From positions 1-42,957 of the forward strand of contig DETV01000104.1 of the NCBI GenBank assembly GCA_002361775.1: 42,957 bases of DNA, in the 5' to 3' direction. The translations under genes and the position numbers were made by a program. Numbering within the stretch: position 1 is the first letter of the stretch; every line of letters starts with the position of its first letter. This DNA is from Eubacterium sp. UBA3279 (GTDB lineage Bacteria > Bacillota > Clostridia > Lachnospirales > Lachnospiraceae). Of this stretch, positions 6,940-15,904 are shown piece by piece. The notes under the pieces are model-generated. The model had not been told where the DNA came from and searched no databases. It saw nothing but the letters and a program-made list of their open reading frames with translations.

Positions 6940-9588
6940 ATGAGTAAAGAATTGGCAAAAACATATGACCCAAAGGGTCTGGAAGACCGCCTGTATCAGA
7001 AATGGCTGGATAATGGTTATTTCCATGCACAGGTAAACAGAGACAAAAAACCATTTACAATTGTTATGCCCCCGCCAAACGTAACCGGTCAGTTACACAT
7101 GGGTCACGCATTGGATGAGACTATGCAGGATATCCTGATTCGTTTTAAAAGAATGCAGGGGTATGAAGCGCTGTGGCAGCCGGGAACAGACCATGCAGCA
7201 ATTGCCACAGAAGTAAAGGTTATTGAAAAATTAAAATCCATGGGAATTGACAAAAATGAAATCGGAAGAGAAGAGTTTTTGAAATATGCCTGGGAGTGGA
7301 AAGAGGAGTACGGCGGAAAAATCATCAATCAGTTGAAGAAACTGGGAGCTTCCGCAGACTGGGAGAGAGAACGTTTCACTATGGATGAGGGATGTTCCAA
7401 AGCCGTACAGGAAGTATTTATTAAATTATATGAAAAAGGTTATATCTATAAAGGTTCCAGAATTATTAACTGGTGTCCGGTTTGTCAGACCTCTATTTCT
7501 GATGCTGAGGTAGAGCATGAGGATCAGGATGGATTTTTCTGGCATATCAATTACCCGGTGGTAGGAGAAGAAGGACAGTTTGTGGAAATTGCGACCACAC
7601 GTCCGGAGACTTTGCTGGGTGATACTGCCGTAGCTGTAAATCCGCAAGATGAGAGATATCAGCACCTGATCGGAAAAATGTTGAAACTTCCTCTTACAGA
7701 CAGAGAGATTCCAGTGATCGCAGATGAATATGTGGATAAAGAATTTGGAACAGGATGTGTAAAAATCACACCGGCTCATGACCCGAATGACTTTGAGGTA
7801 GGAAAACGCCATAATCTGGAAGAAATCAACATCATGAATGATGATGCAACCATCAATGAACTGGGCGGCAAGTATGCAGGTATGGATCGCTACGAGGCAA
7901 GAAAAGCTATGGTGGCTGATCTGGAAGAACAGGGACTTCTGGTAAAAGTGGTTCCACATTCTCATAATGTGGGAACTCATGACAGATGTAAGACTACAGT
8001 AGAGCCAATGATCAAACCTCAGTGGTTTGTAAAAATGGATGAGATGGCAAAGGCTGCTATCAAAGCGCTGGATGATGGAGAACTTCAGTTTGTTCCGGAA
8101 CGTTTTGATAAAACATACCTTCACTGGCTGGAAAATATTCGTGACTGGTGTATTTCCCGTCAGCTTTGGTGGGGACACAGAATCCCGGCTTATTATTGTG
8201 ATGAGTGTGGAGAAACAGTAGTGGCTTCTGAGATGCCTTCTGTATGTCCAAAATGTGGCTGCGCTCATCTGCATCAGGATGAGGATACCCTGGATACCTG
8301 GTTCTCTTCTGCACTGTGGCCATTCTCCACATTAGGCTGGCCGGATAAAACAGAAGAGATGGAATATTTCTATCCCACAGACGTACTGGTAACAGGATAT
8401 GATATTATTTTCTTCTGGGTAATCCGTATGGTATTTTCTGCATTGGAGCAGACTGGAAAAACCCCGTTCCACCACGTATTGATCCATGGTCTGGTACGTG
8501 ATTCTCAGGGAAGAAAAATGAGTAAATCTCTGGGAAATGGTATCGATCCTCTGGAAGTTATTGATAAATACGGTGCAGATGCTCTCCGTCTGACATTGAT
8601 GACCGGAAATGCACCTGGAAATGATATGCGTTTCTACTGGGAGAGAGTAGAGGCCAGCAGAAACTTTGCGAACAAAGTATGGAATGCATCCAGATTTATC
8701 ATGATGAATCTGGAGAAGGCAGAAGTTTTGTCCGAGATTAACCTGGAGACTCTGACGGCTGCAGATCGCTGGATTTTGTCACGATTCAACAATGTGGCAA
8801 AAGATGTTACAGATAATATGGAAAAATATGAACTGGGAATTGCAGTTCAGAAGGTATATGACTTTATCTGGGAAGAGTTCTGTGACTGGTATATCGAAAT
8901 GGTAAAACCACGTCTGTATAATGATGAGGACAATACAAAAGCAGCGGCTTTATGGACACTGAAAACTGTGTTAGGTGAAGCGCTGAAGCTTCTGCATCCT
9001 TATATGCCATTTATCACAGAAGAAATCTACTGTACATTGAATCCTGACGAGGAGACAATCATGACTGCTGCATGGCCGGAGTGGAAAACAGAGTGGGATT
9101 TTGCTCAGGATGAAAAAGAAGTAGAAATGATGAAAGAAGCTGTGAGAAGTATCCGTGGAGTACGCACAGAGATGAATGTACCGCCAAGCAAAAAAGCTAC
9201 CGTATATGTGGTTTCTGAGGATGGCGATGTGAGGGAAGGATTTGAAAAAGGCAAAGTATTCTTTGGTTCTCTGGCGTATGCCAGTGAAGTTCTGGTTCAG
9301 GCTGACAAGGCAGGAATACCGGAAGACGCTGTGTCGGCTGTAATACCGCAGGCGGTTATTTACATTCCTTTTGCAGAATTGGTGGATATTGAAAAGGAAA
9401 TCCAGCGTCTGGAAAAAGAAGAGACACGTCTGGAAAAAGAACTTGTCCGTGTAAACGGAATGCTGGGAAATGAGCGTTTTGTAAGTAAAGCGCCCCAGGC
9501 AAAAATTGATGAGGAAAAAGGAAAACTGGAAAAATACACACAGATGATGGAACAGGTGAAAGAGCGATTGGCACAGTTGCGGAAATAA
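6940..9588 (+). CDS. valS: Valyl-tRNA synthetase
   Basis: An 882-aa class Ia aminoacyl-tRNA synthetase that charges tRNA-Val in the cytoplasm and edits mis-charged threonine. Visible signatures are PPPNVTGQLHMGHAL with the HIGH-type motif HMGH at residues 53-56, the editing (CP1) domain with TTRPETLLGDTAVAVNP, a catalytic KMSKS at 526-530, the anticodon-binding region after about 610, and a C-terminal coiled coil (about 815-882) typical of ValRS. A CxxC pair (CDECGE...CPKCGC) lies between about residues 425 and 450. Length is normal for the family. The ATG follows TCAGGAGG. It is expressed from the valine T-box leader and appears to be monocistronic or weakly linked to the next gene 35 bp away. 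Confidence 0.98.
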   Translation: MSKELAKTYDPKGLEDRLYQKWLDNGYFHAQVNRDKKPFTIVMPPPNVTGQLHMGHALDETMQDILIRFKRMQGYEALWQPGTDHAAIATEVKVIEKLKSMGIDKNEIGREEFLKYAWEWKEEYGGKIINQLKKLGASADWERERFTMDEGCSKAVQEVFIKLYEKGYIYKGSRIINWCPVCQTSISDAEVEHEDQDGFFWHINYPVVGEEGQFVEIATTRPETLLGDTAVAVNPQDERYQHLIGKMLKLPLTDREIPVIADEYVDKEFGTGCVKITPAHDPNDFEVGKRHNLEEINIMNDDATINELGGKYAGMDRYEARKAMVADLEEQGLLVKVVPHSHNVGTHDRCKTTVEPMIKPQWFVKMDEMAKAAIKALDDGELQFVPERFDKTYLHWLENIRDWCISRQLWWGHRIPAYYCDECGETVVASEMPSVCPKCGCAHLHQDEDTLDTWFSSALWPFSTLGWPDKTEEMEYFYPTDVLVTGYDIIFFWVIRMVFSALEQTGKTPFHHVLIHGLVRDSQGRKMSKSLGNGIDPLEVIDKYGADALRLTLMTGNAPGNDMRFYWERVEASRNFANKVWNASRFIMMNLEKAEVLSEINLETLTAADRWILSRFNNVAKDVTDNMEKYELGIAVQKVYDFIWEEFCDWYIEMVKPRLYNDEDNTKAAALWTLKTVLGEALKLLHPYMPFITEEIYCTLNPDEETIMTAAWPEWKTEWDFAQDEKEVEMMKEAVRSIRGVRTEMNVPPSKKATVYVVSEDGDVREGFEKGKVFFGSLAYASEVLVQADKAGIPEDAVSAVIPQAVIYIPFAELVDIEKEIQRLEKEETRLEKELVRVNGMLGNERFVSKAPQAKIDEEKGKLEKYTQMMEQVKERLAQLRK

Positions 9589-9623
9589 TTTCCGGTGACT
9601 GTAGATAGGAGCTGAAAATTAAT

Positions 9624-11774
9624 ATGAAAAAAATCAATCTGAAAAAGCCGGGGCTGAAAAAACCAGACCGGAATCAGATCATTCGGATTTGTAACTTGTT
9701 GTCTGTACCATTGCAGTTTTTAGGCTGCTGTGTACTTTATCTGGTGATTGAAGCCCTTTCCCGCCATTCATTGTTCCAGGCATGGAACTATATGACGGAG
9801 AGTCCTTTGATCTTCCTGTATAATGCATTTTTGATCTTTACTACCAGTTTAGTGGTATATCTGGTCAGACGGAGAATTCTTGCAAGACTTATTGTGGGAT
9901 CTTTCTGGTTTATCTTAGGATGTGTAAACGGATTTCTGCTTACCAGCAGAGTAACTCCGTTTACCGGACCGGATCTGAAATTAATAACAGATGCTATCAG
10001 AATTCTGAATAAATATCTTTCCCCGGTGATGGTGGTAGTGGTTCTGATTGCTATTGCCGCTCTTTTGTGTAGTTTTGTATGGATGTTTCGCAAAGGCTGG
10101 AAATTTCAGGGAAAACTGAGATATTGGGTAAATATTCCGTTGATTCTTGTGGGAATTCTTGCTTTTGCAGGAACTACCCGTCTGGCTCTGGAAAAACGTA
10201 TCCTTTCCAATTATTTTGGAAATATTGCCTATGCATATCAGGATTACGGATATCCATATTGCCTGGCGGTCACCCTGTTTGATACAGGAATCAGTGAACC
10301 TACCGGGTATTCAGAAGAACTTATGGATGAAATTGTGGAAAGTGAAGGAGAAATAAAGGCTACCAAAGAAAAGAATCTGGATGTAAATATTCTGTTTCTT
10401 CAGTTGGAAACTTTTATTGACCCTACAGAAATCAATTTCCTGGAATTTTCTGAAGATCCGATTCCTAATTTCAGAAAACTGATGAAAAAATATTCTTCCG
10501 GTTATTATAAGGTTCCGGCAGTGGGGGCAGGGACTGCGAATACGGAGTTTGAGTCTATTACAGGTATGAGTCTTCGTTATTTTGGAGCAGGGGAATACCC
10601 CTATAAATCCATTCTGAAAGAAACCACCTGTGAGAGCGCCCCTTATGTTTTGAAAAATCTGGGATACGCAACTCATGCGATTCATAATAATGAGGCTAAT
10701 TTTTATGGAAGACGAAGTGTATTTTCCAGATTGGGATTTGATACATTTACTTCAGAAGAATATATGCCGGATATCAGCGATACCACTCCCATGGGCTGGG
10801 TGAAGGATCACATTTTGACAGATGAAATTTTTAAAGCTATGGAAAGTACCCAGGGACCGGATTACGTTTACACTATTTCCGTTCAGGGACACGGGGATTA
10901 TCCTACAGAACCCATGCTGTCAGATCCAACGATTAAAGTGACCGGAGCAGAGAGTCAGGAAATGAATTATGCCTGGGAATATTATGTGAATCAATTGTAT
11001 GAGATGGATCAGTTTATCAAGGAATTGACAGATCGATTGAAAGAGTTTGATGAACGAGTAGTTCTGGTAATGTATGGCGATCATCTTCCCACAATGGATT
11101 TGAAAGTGGAAGATATGAAGAATCGTTATCTTTTCCAGACCAAATATGTGATGTGGAGTAATTTTAAGATGAAGAAGAAAGATAAAAACCTGGCAGCTTA
11201 CCAAATGGCTGCAGAGGTTTTCAATCGTCTTGGAATTCATGAAGGAAACGTATTTAATTACCATCAGACTCGAAAAGGAACCAGAAATTACCAGTTGGAT
11301 CTTCAGTCACTGCAGTATGATATTCTTTATGGTGACCGCTATGTGTACGGAGGAGAAAATCCTTTTAGCGCAACAGCATTGCAGTTGGGAATTTATCCTG
11401 CAGTTTTTGAACGGATAGAACCAGCGGGGGGAGACAGTTACTTTGTTTATGGTGAGAATTTTACTGCTTCCAGCCGTTTGGAGGTAAATGGAGAATTGAT
11501 AGATACAAAATATATCAGTCCAACCCGGTTATTGGTTCAGAATCTGGAGCTGGAAGCTGGGGCAGAACTGGATGTGGCAATGCAGAGTAACAGTTCCACT
11601 AAGAAAGTGTTGTCGCGGACAGATGTACAGATTTATCAGGCGCCGGAACCGGAAGTGACGCCGGAGCCGGAGGTATCGCCGACAGGAGAAGCTGACCTGG
11701 AACCGGAAACATCTCCCACCGGGGAAGCTACACCTGCACCGGAGCCGGCTTCCACACCGGAACCGGAAAAGTGA
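9624..11774 (+). CDS. LtaS-like membrane sulfatase/phosphoglycerol transferase with IPT-like C-terminus
   Basis: A 716-aa membrane protein of the alkaline-phosphatase superfamily. About five N-terminal helices (residues 25-195) precede an extracellular sulfatase domain (about 250-560). Likely catalytic and metal residues match lipoteichoic acid synthase: Glu262 in FLQLETF, Thr304 in GAGTANTEFES as nucleophile, His423 in QGHGDYP, and Asp486-His487 in MYGDHLP. Such enzymes polymerise or transfer glycerol phosphate from phosphatidylglycerol onto glycolipid or wall polymers. The region from about 590 to 675 (FVYGENFTASSRLEVNGE...) looks like an IPT/TIG immunoglobulin-like domain. It is followed by a Pro/Glu/Thr-rich tail with repeated PEPE and SPTGEA units. 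The tail and IPT are not part of the S. aureus LtaS architecture. Exact substrate is not decided by sequence. Confidence 0.9.
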   Translation: MKKINLKKPGLKKPDRNQIIRICNLLSVPLQFLGCCVLYLVIEALSRHSLFQAWNYMTESPLIFLYNAFLIFTTSLVVYLVRRRILARLIVGSFWFILGCVNGFLLTSRVTPFTGPDLKLITDAIRILNKYLSPVMVVVVLIAIAALLCSFVWMFRKGWKFQGKLRYWVNIPLILVGILAFAGTTRLALEKRILSNYFGNIAYAYQDYGYPYCLAVTLFDTGISEPTGYSEELMDEIVESEGEIKATKEKNLDVNILFLQLETFIDPTEINFLEFSEDPIPNFRKLMKKYSSGYYKVPAVGAGTANTEFESITGMSLRYFGAGEYPYKSILKETTCESAPYVLKNLGYATHAIHNNEANFYGRRSVFSRLGFDTFTSEEYMPDISDTTPMGWVKDHILTDEIFKAMESTQGPDYVYTISVQGHGDYPTEPMLSDPTIKVTGAESQEMNYAWEYYVNQLYEMDQFIKELTDRLKEFDERVVLVMYGDHLPTMDLKVEDMKNRYLFQTKYVMWSNFKMKKKDKNLAAYQMAAEVFNRLGIHEGNVFNYHQTRKGTRNYQLDLQSLQYDILYGDRYVYGGENPFSATALQLGIYPAVFERIEPAGGDSYFVYGENFTASSRLEVNGELIDTKYISPTRLLVQNLELEAGAELDVAMQSNSSTKKVLSRTDVQIYQAPEPEVTPEPEVSPTGEADLEPETSPTGEATPAPEPASTPEPEK

Positions 11775-11870
11775 CAGAAAAAAACAGGATTTTTCATTTG
11801 AAAAGTCGGATAAAATGGAAAAAATGAAAAGTTTCCCATAAAAAGAAGTTAAAAAACATACGTTTAGGAC

Positions 11871-11898
11871 TGGACAACTTCCACCACTATTATATAAT
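11871..11898 (+). promoter_or_regulatory. Putative folC promoter with overlapping inverted repeat
   Basis: TGGACA (11871-11876), a 16-bp spacer and TATAAT (11893-11898) lie about 50 bp upstream of folC. A 13-bp inverted repeat with one mismatch (AACTTCCACCACT at 11876-11888; AGTGGTGGTAGTT at 11939-11951) brackets the -10 box and the translation start region. Confidence 0.6.
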
Positions 11899-11951
11899 GT
11901 AAAAGTACCGATTATACGGTAACAAATACATTAGATAAAGTGGTGGTAGTT

Positions 11952-13277
11952 TTGAATTATAAAGAAATAGTTGATTATATCGAAGAGATACCAAAATTTA
12001 CGTCAAAGAATCCCCTGGATCATACAAAAAATCTGTTGCATCGTCTGGGAGATCCTCAGAATGAGCGAAAAGTGATCCATGTGGCAGGAACAAATGGAAA
12101 GGGAAGCGTCTGTGCTTATCTGGATTCCATGCTGCGGATGGGTGGGTACAAAGTAGGTTTATTTACCTCTCCTCACCTGGTAAAAATCAATGAAAGATTT
12201 AAGATCAATGGTGAGATGATTTCCGACGATGTTTTTGTCTGGGCTTTTGACCGGGTAAAAGAGATTATTGATGAAGCCATGGAGGAAGGACTGGATCATC
12301 CCAGCTATTTTGAAACTCTGTTTTTGATGTGTATGGTGATTTTTCAGGATGCAGATGTGGAATATGTGATTTTGGAAACAGGTCTGGGCGGACGGCTGGA
12401 TGCTACGAATACGGTGGATAAACCGCTGGCGTGTATTATCACTTCCATCAGTCTGGATCATGTAGAATACCTGGGAAATACTATTGGGGAGATTGCAGGA
12501 GAAAAAGCAGGCATCATCAAGCCACAGGTTCCGGTAATTTATGATGGACATAATCAGGAAGCTGCAAAGGTAATCAGAGCCAGAGCGGAAGAATTGGGTT
12601 CTCCTTCTTACGCAATGACAGAGAAGATGTATCGTATGGTGGAAAATACTTCCCGGGGAATAGATTTTATGTTCCGATGTGGATATGAGAAAAATGAACC
12701 GGAGGAAGTTGAACTTTTCATTCCTTATATCGCAGCGTATCAGATGATGAATGCTTCTCTGGCATTTTTTACTATGGAGATGCTCAGAAAAGATCACGGG
12801 ATTTCCAGAGAAAAACTGATACAGGGACTGGCGCGTACCCGTTGGGAAGGAAGAATGGAGACGATTCTTGCCGGGGTTATTGTGGATGGCGCTCACAATG
12901 CAGACGGTGTAAAACGATTTATGGAAACCGCCTGTCATTTCGGTAAAAAGTATCCGATTACGCTGTTGTTTTCAGCAGTGTGCGATAAAGATTACCAGGA
13001 AATGATTCATACAGTGTGCGAAAATATTCGTCCCGCAGGAGTAGTGGCTACTCAGATTTGGGGAAACCGGGTAGTACCGGCAGAAGAACTGGCACAGCTT
13101 TTCAGAGAGAATGGATGCGACAATGTTATAGGAGAGCCGGATGTGGGAAAGGCTTTTGAAGAAGCCTGTGCCATGAAAGGGGATGGAATGCTGTTTTGCG
13201 TAGGATCTTTATACCTGGTAGGGGAAATTAAAGCTTATCTGGCGCAAAAGAGGGATAAGGAGAAAGAATATGATTAA
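11952..13277 (+). CDS. folC: Folylpolyglutamate synthase/dihydrofolate synthase
   Basis: A Mur-ligase-family enzyme that adds glutamate to dihydropteroate or folates in the cytoplasm, using ATP. The ATP loop HVAGTNGKGSVCAYLDSMLR lies near residue 45. LETGLGGRLDATN and ITSISLDHVEYLGNTIGEIA are classic FolC motifs, and the C-terminal domain has VDGAHNADG. Size (441 aa) is typical. The reading frame can be extended to GTG 11940, but TTG 11952 gives the expected N-terminus (NYKEIVDYIEEIPKF) with a GGTGG element 5 nt upstream, so I chose it; the ribosome site is weak either way. Its end overlaps the start of the next small gene. Confidence 0.95.
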   Translation: MNYKEIVDYIEEIPKFTSKNPLDHTKNLLHRLGDPQNERKVIHVAGTNGKGSVCAYLDSMLRMGGYKVGLFTSPHLVKINERFKINGEMISDDVFVWAFDRVKEIIDEAMEEGLDHPSYFETLFLMCMVIFQDADVEYVILETGLGGRLDATNTVDKPLACIITSISLDHVEYLGNTIGEIAGEKAGIIKPQVPVIYDGHNQEAAKVIRARAEELGSPSYAMTEKMYRMVENTSRGIDFMFRCGYEKNEPEEVELFIPYIAAYQMMNASLAFFTMEMLRKDHGISREKLIQGLARTRWEGRMETILAGVIVDGAHNADGVKRFMETACHFGKKYPITLLFSAVCDKDYQEMIHTVCENIRPAGVVATQIWGNRVVPAEELAQLFRENGCDNVIGEPDVGKAFEEACAMKGDGMLFCVGSLYLVGEIKAYLAQKRDKEKEYD

Positions 13278-13419
13278 TTACGAAGAGGAACTGAAGAAAT
13301 TCAAACCCTGTTTGGATGTGGACGAGGTGGAAAGCGCTATATACACCAGAGATCTTACAGATATCATTGATATTCTGAAAGAAATGCAGACCACAGATGG
13401 ACAGAAACGAAAAGAATAA
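13270..13419 (+). CDS. Small conserved-looking protein (49 aa) after folC
   Basis: Starts with ATG overlapping the folC stop by 8 nt, preceded by AAGGAGAAAGA, and ends 10 bp before the next gene. The product begins MINYEEELKKFKPCLDVDEV and is acidic, with a helical-looking C-terminus (TDIIDILKEMQ). I do not recognise a domain. The strong ribosome site and tight coupling on both sides argue that it is translated. Function is unknown; it may be co-regulated with the zinc-ribbon/TPR protein. Confidence 0.75.
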   Translation: MINYEEELKKFKPCLDVDEVESAIYTRDLTDIIDILKEMQTTDGQKRKE

Positions 13420-13429
13420 GGGGAATTCG

Positions 13430-15007
13430 ATGAATTGTATGAATTGCGGCGCTCCGCTGAATAAATCATTTTACTGTCCCAGTTGTGGATTTAATGTGGA
13501 AGTTCAGAAAAAAGTCTGGTATCTGTCTAATCTGTACTATAATCAGGGATTAGATAAAGCACAAATCCGTGATTTGTCCGGGGCAATTGATTTATTAAAG
13601 AGGAGTCTGAAGTATAACAAGTTAAATATTCAGGCCAGAAATCTTCTGGGACTGGTGTATTTTGAGACCGGTGAAGCGGTGGCGGCATTAAGTGAATGGG
13701 TGATCAGTAAGAATATCATGCCGGAAAATAATATTGCCTCCGAATATATTGACCGATTGCAGGAAAATGCAAATAAGCTGGATGTGATCAATCAGACGAT
13801 TAAGAAATATAACGACTGTCTGCAGTGCTGCCGCAGAGGAAGTGAAGATGTGGCGGTGATCCAGTTAAAGAAGATTTTAAATCAGAATCCAAAACTGATC
13901 AAAGGGTATCATCTTCTGGCTTTGATTTATCTGAAACAGGAAGAATATGAGAAAGCAAGAAAAATCCTGAAAAAAGCGGCCAAAATTGATAAAACAAACT
14001 CTACCACCCTTCGTTTTTTGAAAGAAGTGGATGAACAGACGGGAACAATGACCAGTCTGGAGCCGAGAAGGTGGGGATTTGGCGGCAAAGATAAGGTAAA
14101 GATAGAAAAAGGACAGTCCGTTGCTTATATATCGGACAATGATTTGGTGATACAGCCGCCCACGTTCAGGGAAAGCTCTATGGCTGCTACCTTGTTGAAT
14201 CTGGGCTTTGGTTTTCTGGTAGGAGCCTGTCTGGTGTGGTTTTTGATGGTACCGGCTAATACTCAGAAGATTAACAGAGAGACCAATGAAAAAGTGGTGG
14301 GTTATAGTAACACTATGGCTACCCAATCGGCAGAACTGAAAAAAATGGAAGAAAAGATTACCCAGTCGGAAGAAACAGTGACTTCTGCACAGGAGCAGAT
14401 TCAACAGGCAGAGGACAAAGTTACTACTTATGAAAATCTGATCAAAGCTTATGCGGCTTTTCAAAGCGGCAATCATACTTCTGCCGCCAATGTACTGCAG
14501 AATGTGAATTCAGATCTTTTATCGGTGGATGCAAAAGAGATATATGATTCAATCTATGCCAATGTAAAATCTACGATGAAAAAAGAAATGAAAACCCAGG
14601 GAGAAGTGGCATTTTATCAGAAAGATTATACTTCCGCTATTGATTCCTTTAAGCAGGCGCTGGAACTGGATGATACGGATGGTGAAGTGTGGAATCTTCT
14701 GGCACATTCTTATCGGATGAGCGGTGATTTTGAAAAGGCAAAGGAAACATTCCAGTCTATTATAGACAAGTTTCCGGGAACCAAGAGGGCGTCTACAGCG
14801 CAGAAATATATTGACAATGAAGCGCTTATGAAGTCAGGAGTCACATCATCCGGTACTTCTGAACCAACAGGAGATACGGAAGGAACTAATGGAAATCAGC
14901 CCACAGGAGATACGGAGGGAACTACCGGAAATCAGCCGGAGAGCGACACGGAAGGGACAAATGGAAATTCACCAGCGAATACCGGTTATGGTGGAACTTT
15001 AGAATGA
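13430..15007 (+). CDS. Zinc-ribbon, TPR-repeat, single-pass membrane protein
   Basis: A 525-aa protein. The N-terminus carries a zinc ribbon (MNCMNCGAPL...YCPSCGFNV; two CxxC knuckles). TPR-like helices follow (LSGAIDLLKRSLKYNKLNIQ, GYHLLALIYLKQEEYEKARK). One membrane helix lies at about residues 245-268 (LLNLGFGFLVGACLVWFLMV), then a coiled coil (about 290-340), then more TPRs (EVAFYQKDYTSAIDSFKQAL). The tail has three 12-residue repeats containing DTEGTNGNQP-like units. A cytoplasmic sensor or scaffold with an external TPR part is plausible, but the function is unknown. The start at 13430 was chosen over an earlier ATG (13397) because that one lies inside the preceding gene and lacks a ribosome site. 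Confidence 0.85.
   Translation: MNCMNCGAPLNKSFYCPSCGFNVEVQKKVWYLSNLYYNQGLDKAQIRDLSGAIDLLKRSLKYNKLNIQARNLLGLVYFETGEAVAALSEWVISKNIMPENNIASEYIDRLQENANKLDVINQTIKKYNDCLQCCRRGSEDVAVIQLKKILNQNPKLIKGYHLLALIYLKQEEYEKARKILKKAAKIDKTNSTTLRFLKEVDEQTGTMTSLEPRRWGFGGKDKVKIEKGQSVAYISDNDLVIQPPTFRESSMAATLLNLGFGFLVGACLVWFLMVPANTQKINRETNEKVVGYSNTMATQSAELKKMEEKITQSEETVTSAQEQIQQAEDKVTTYENLIKAYAAFQSGNHTSAANVLQNVNSDLLSVDAKEIYDSIYANVKSTMKKEMKTQGEVAFYQKDYTSAIDSFKQALELDDTDGEVWNLLAHSYRMSGDFEKAKETFQSIIDKFPGTKRASTAQKYIDNEALMKSGVTSSGTSEPTGDTEGTNGNQPTGDTEGTTGNQPESDTEGTNGNSPANTGYGGTLE
14867..14974 (+). repeat. Three tandem 36-bp coding repeats
   Basis: Three imperfect units encode TGDTEGTNGNQP, TGDTEGTTGNQP and ESDTEGTNGNSP at the end of the TPR protein. 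The array is in frame, so it is likely a length-variable low-complexity tail. Confidence 0.85.
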
Positions 15008-15033
15008 TTACAGAATAAGAGAAACCTCTAAAG

Positions 15034-15068
15034 CGGGGATATGCATATGCATATCCCCGTATTTTTTT
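15034..15068 (+). terminator. Rho-independent terminator upstream of the spoIIA operon
   Basis: The arms CGGGGATATGCAT and ATGCATATCCCCG form a near-perfect palindrome (15034-15059) followed by TATTTTTTT. It separates the folC-TPR transcription unit from spoIIAA. Confidence 0.88.
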
Positions 15069-15105
15069 ACAGAGGAAAAGGAAAGGGAAAAGGAGGATGA
15101 TATGT

Positions 15106-15435
15106 ATGGAGCAATTTCAAATAAAACAAAAGGTTTTGATTATCAGAATGCCTCGGGAATTAGATCATCATACTGCACAGACAATTCGCATGGAAGCAGA
15201 CAGGATTATTGCAGAAAGAAATATTAATCAGGTGGAATTTGATTTTCGGGATACAGAATTTATGGATAGCTCAGGAATCGGCGTGATCATGGGGAGATAC
15301 CAGAATGTGCGGCTTTTAGGAGGGGGAGTAATGGCTACACACGTAAATGACAGGGTATACAAGGTATTAAAGCTGTCAGGACTGACGAAAGTAATTGGTA
15401 TTGACAGAGAACATTTTTGGAATCAGGGAGAATAG
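15106..15435 (+). CDS. spoIIAA: Anti-sigma F factor antagonist SpoIIAA
   Basis: A 109-aa STAS-domain protein. In its unphosphorylated form it binds SpoIIAB and releases sigma-F in the forespore. The phosphorylatable serine is Ser55 in FMDSSGIGVIMGRY, and the ELDHHTAQTIR segment matches the family. An ATG at 15097 is also in frame but sits directly on the GGAGG; ATG 15106 has proper spacing and gives the usual N-terminus. It is the first gene of a compact three-gene operon, with spoIIAB 12 bp downstream. Confidence 0.95.
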   Translation: MEQFQIKQKVLIIRMPRELDHHTAQTIRMEADRIIAERNINQVEFDFRDTEFMDSSGIGVIMGRYQNVRLLGGGVMATHVNDRVYKVLKLSGLTKVIGIDREHFWNQGE

Positions 15436-15447
15436 GGGGATAGGATC

Positions 15448-15891
15448 ATGGAACAAAAAAATGAGATGACCATTGTATTTGACAGCCGTTCCTGCAATGA
15501 AGGGTTTGTAAGAGTGGCGGTAGCGGCATTTTGTACGCAGCTAAATCCCACATTGGAAGAAGTGGCGGATATAAAAACTGCCGTTTCCGAAGCAATTACA
15601 AATTCTATTATTCATGGATATGAGAGTCAGGTAAAAAAAATAAGAATAGATTGTTGTATCAGAGGAAGGACTATTTATGTGACGGTAAAGGATGAGGGAA
15701 AAGGAATTGCAGATGTGAAAAAGGCGATGGAACCGATGTTTACCACCTGTCCGGAACTGGAACGATCAGGTATGGGTTTTGCTTTTATGGAAGCTTTTAT
15801 GGACAAAATCCAGGTGGAATCTCAGGTGGGAAAAGGAACCGTGGTGTATATGGAAAAAACCATTGGAAATCATGGCAGCGCATTTGCCTGA
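15448..15891 (+). CDS. spoIIAB: Anti-sigma F factor/serine kinase SpoIIAB
   Basis: A 147-aa GHKL-family kinase that holds sigma-F inactive and phosphorylates SpoIIAA with ATP. The N box is EAITNSIIHGY, the G1 box DEGKGIAD, and the G2-like box RSGMGFAFMEAFMDKI. Size is normal. The ATG follows AGGGGGATAGG. The stop lies 13 bp before sigF, whose ribosome site occupies the gap. Confidence 0.96.
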   Translation: MEQKNEMTIVFDSRSCNEGFVRVAVAAFCTQLNPTLEEVADIKTAVSEAITNSIIHGYESQVKKIRIDCCIRGRTIYVTVKDEGKGIADVKKAMEPMFTTCPELERSGMGFAFMEAFMDKIQVESQVGKGTVVYMEKTIGNHGSAFA

Positions 15892-15904
15892 GAGGGGAGG
15901 TTAT

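Noticed and set aside
7426..8274. Minus-strand frame of 282 codons inside valS
   Set aside because: Antisense shadow of the valS catalytic domain; composition is not protein-like.
11775..11870. Terminator after the LtaS-like gene
   Set aside because: The A-rich stretch has no stem of more than a few bases, so I could not support one.
14867..14974. Tandem 36-bp repeats that could suggest a CRISPR-like array
   Set aside because: The units are directly adjacent without spacers and stay in frame inside a coding region, so they are protein repeats.
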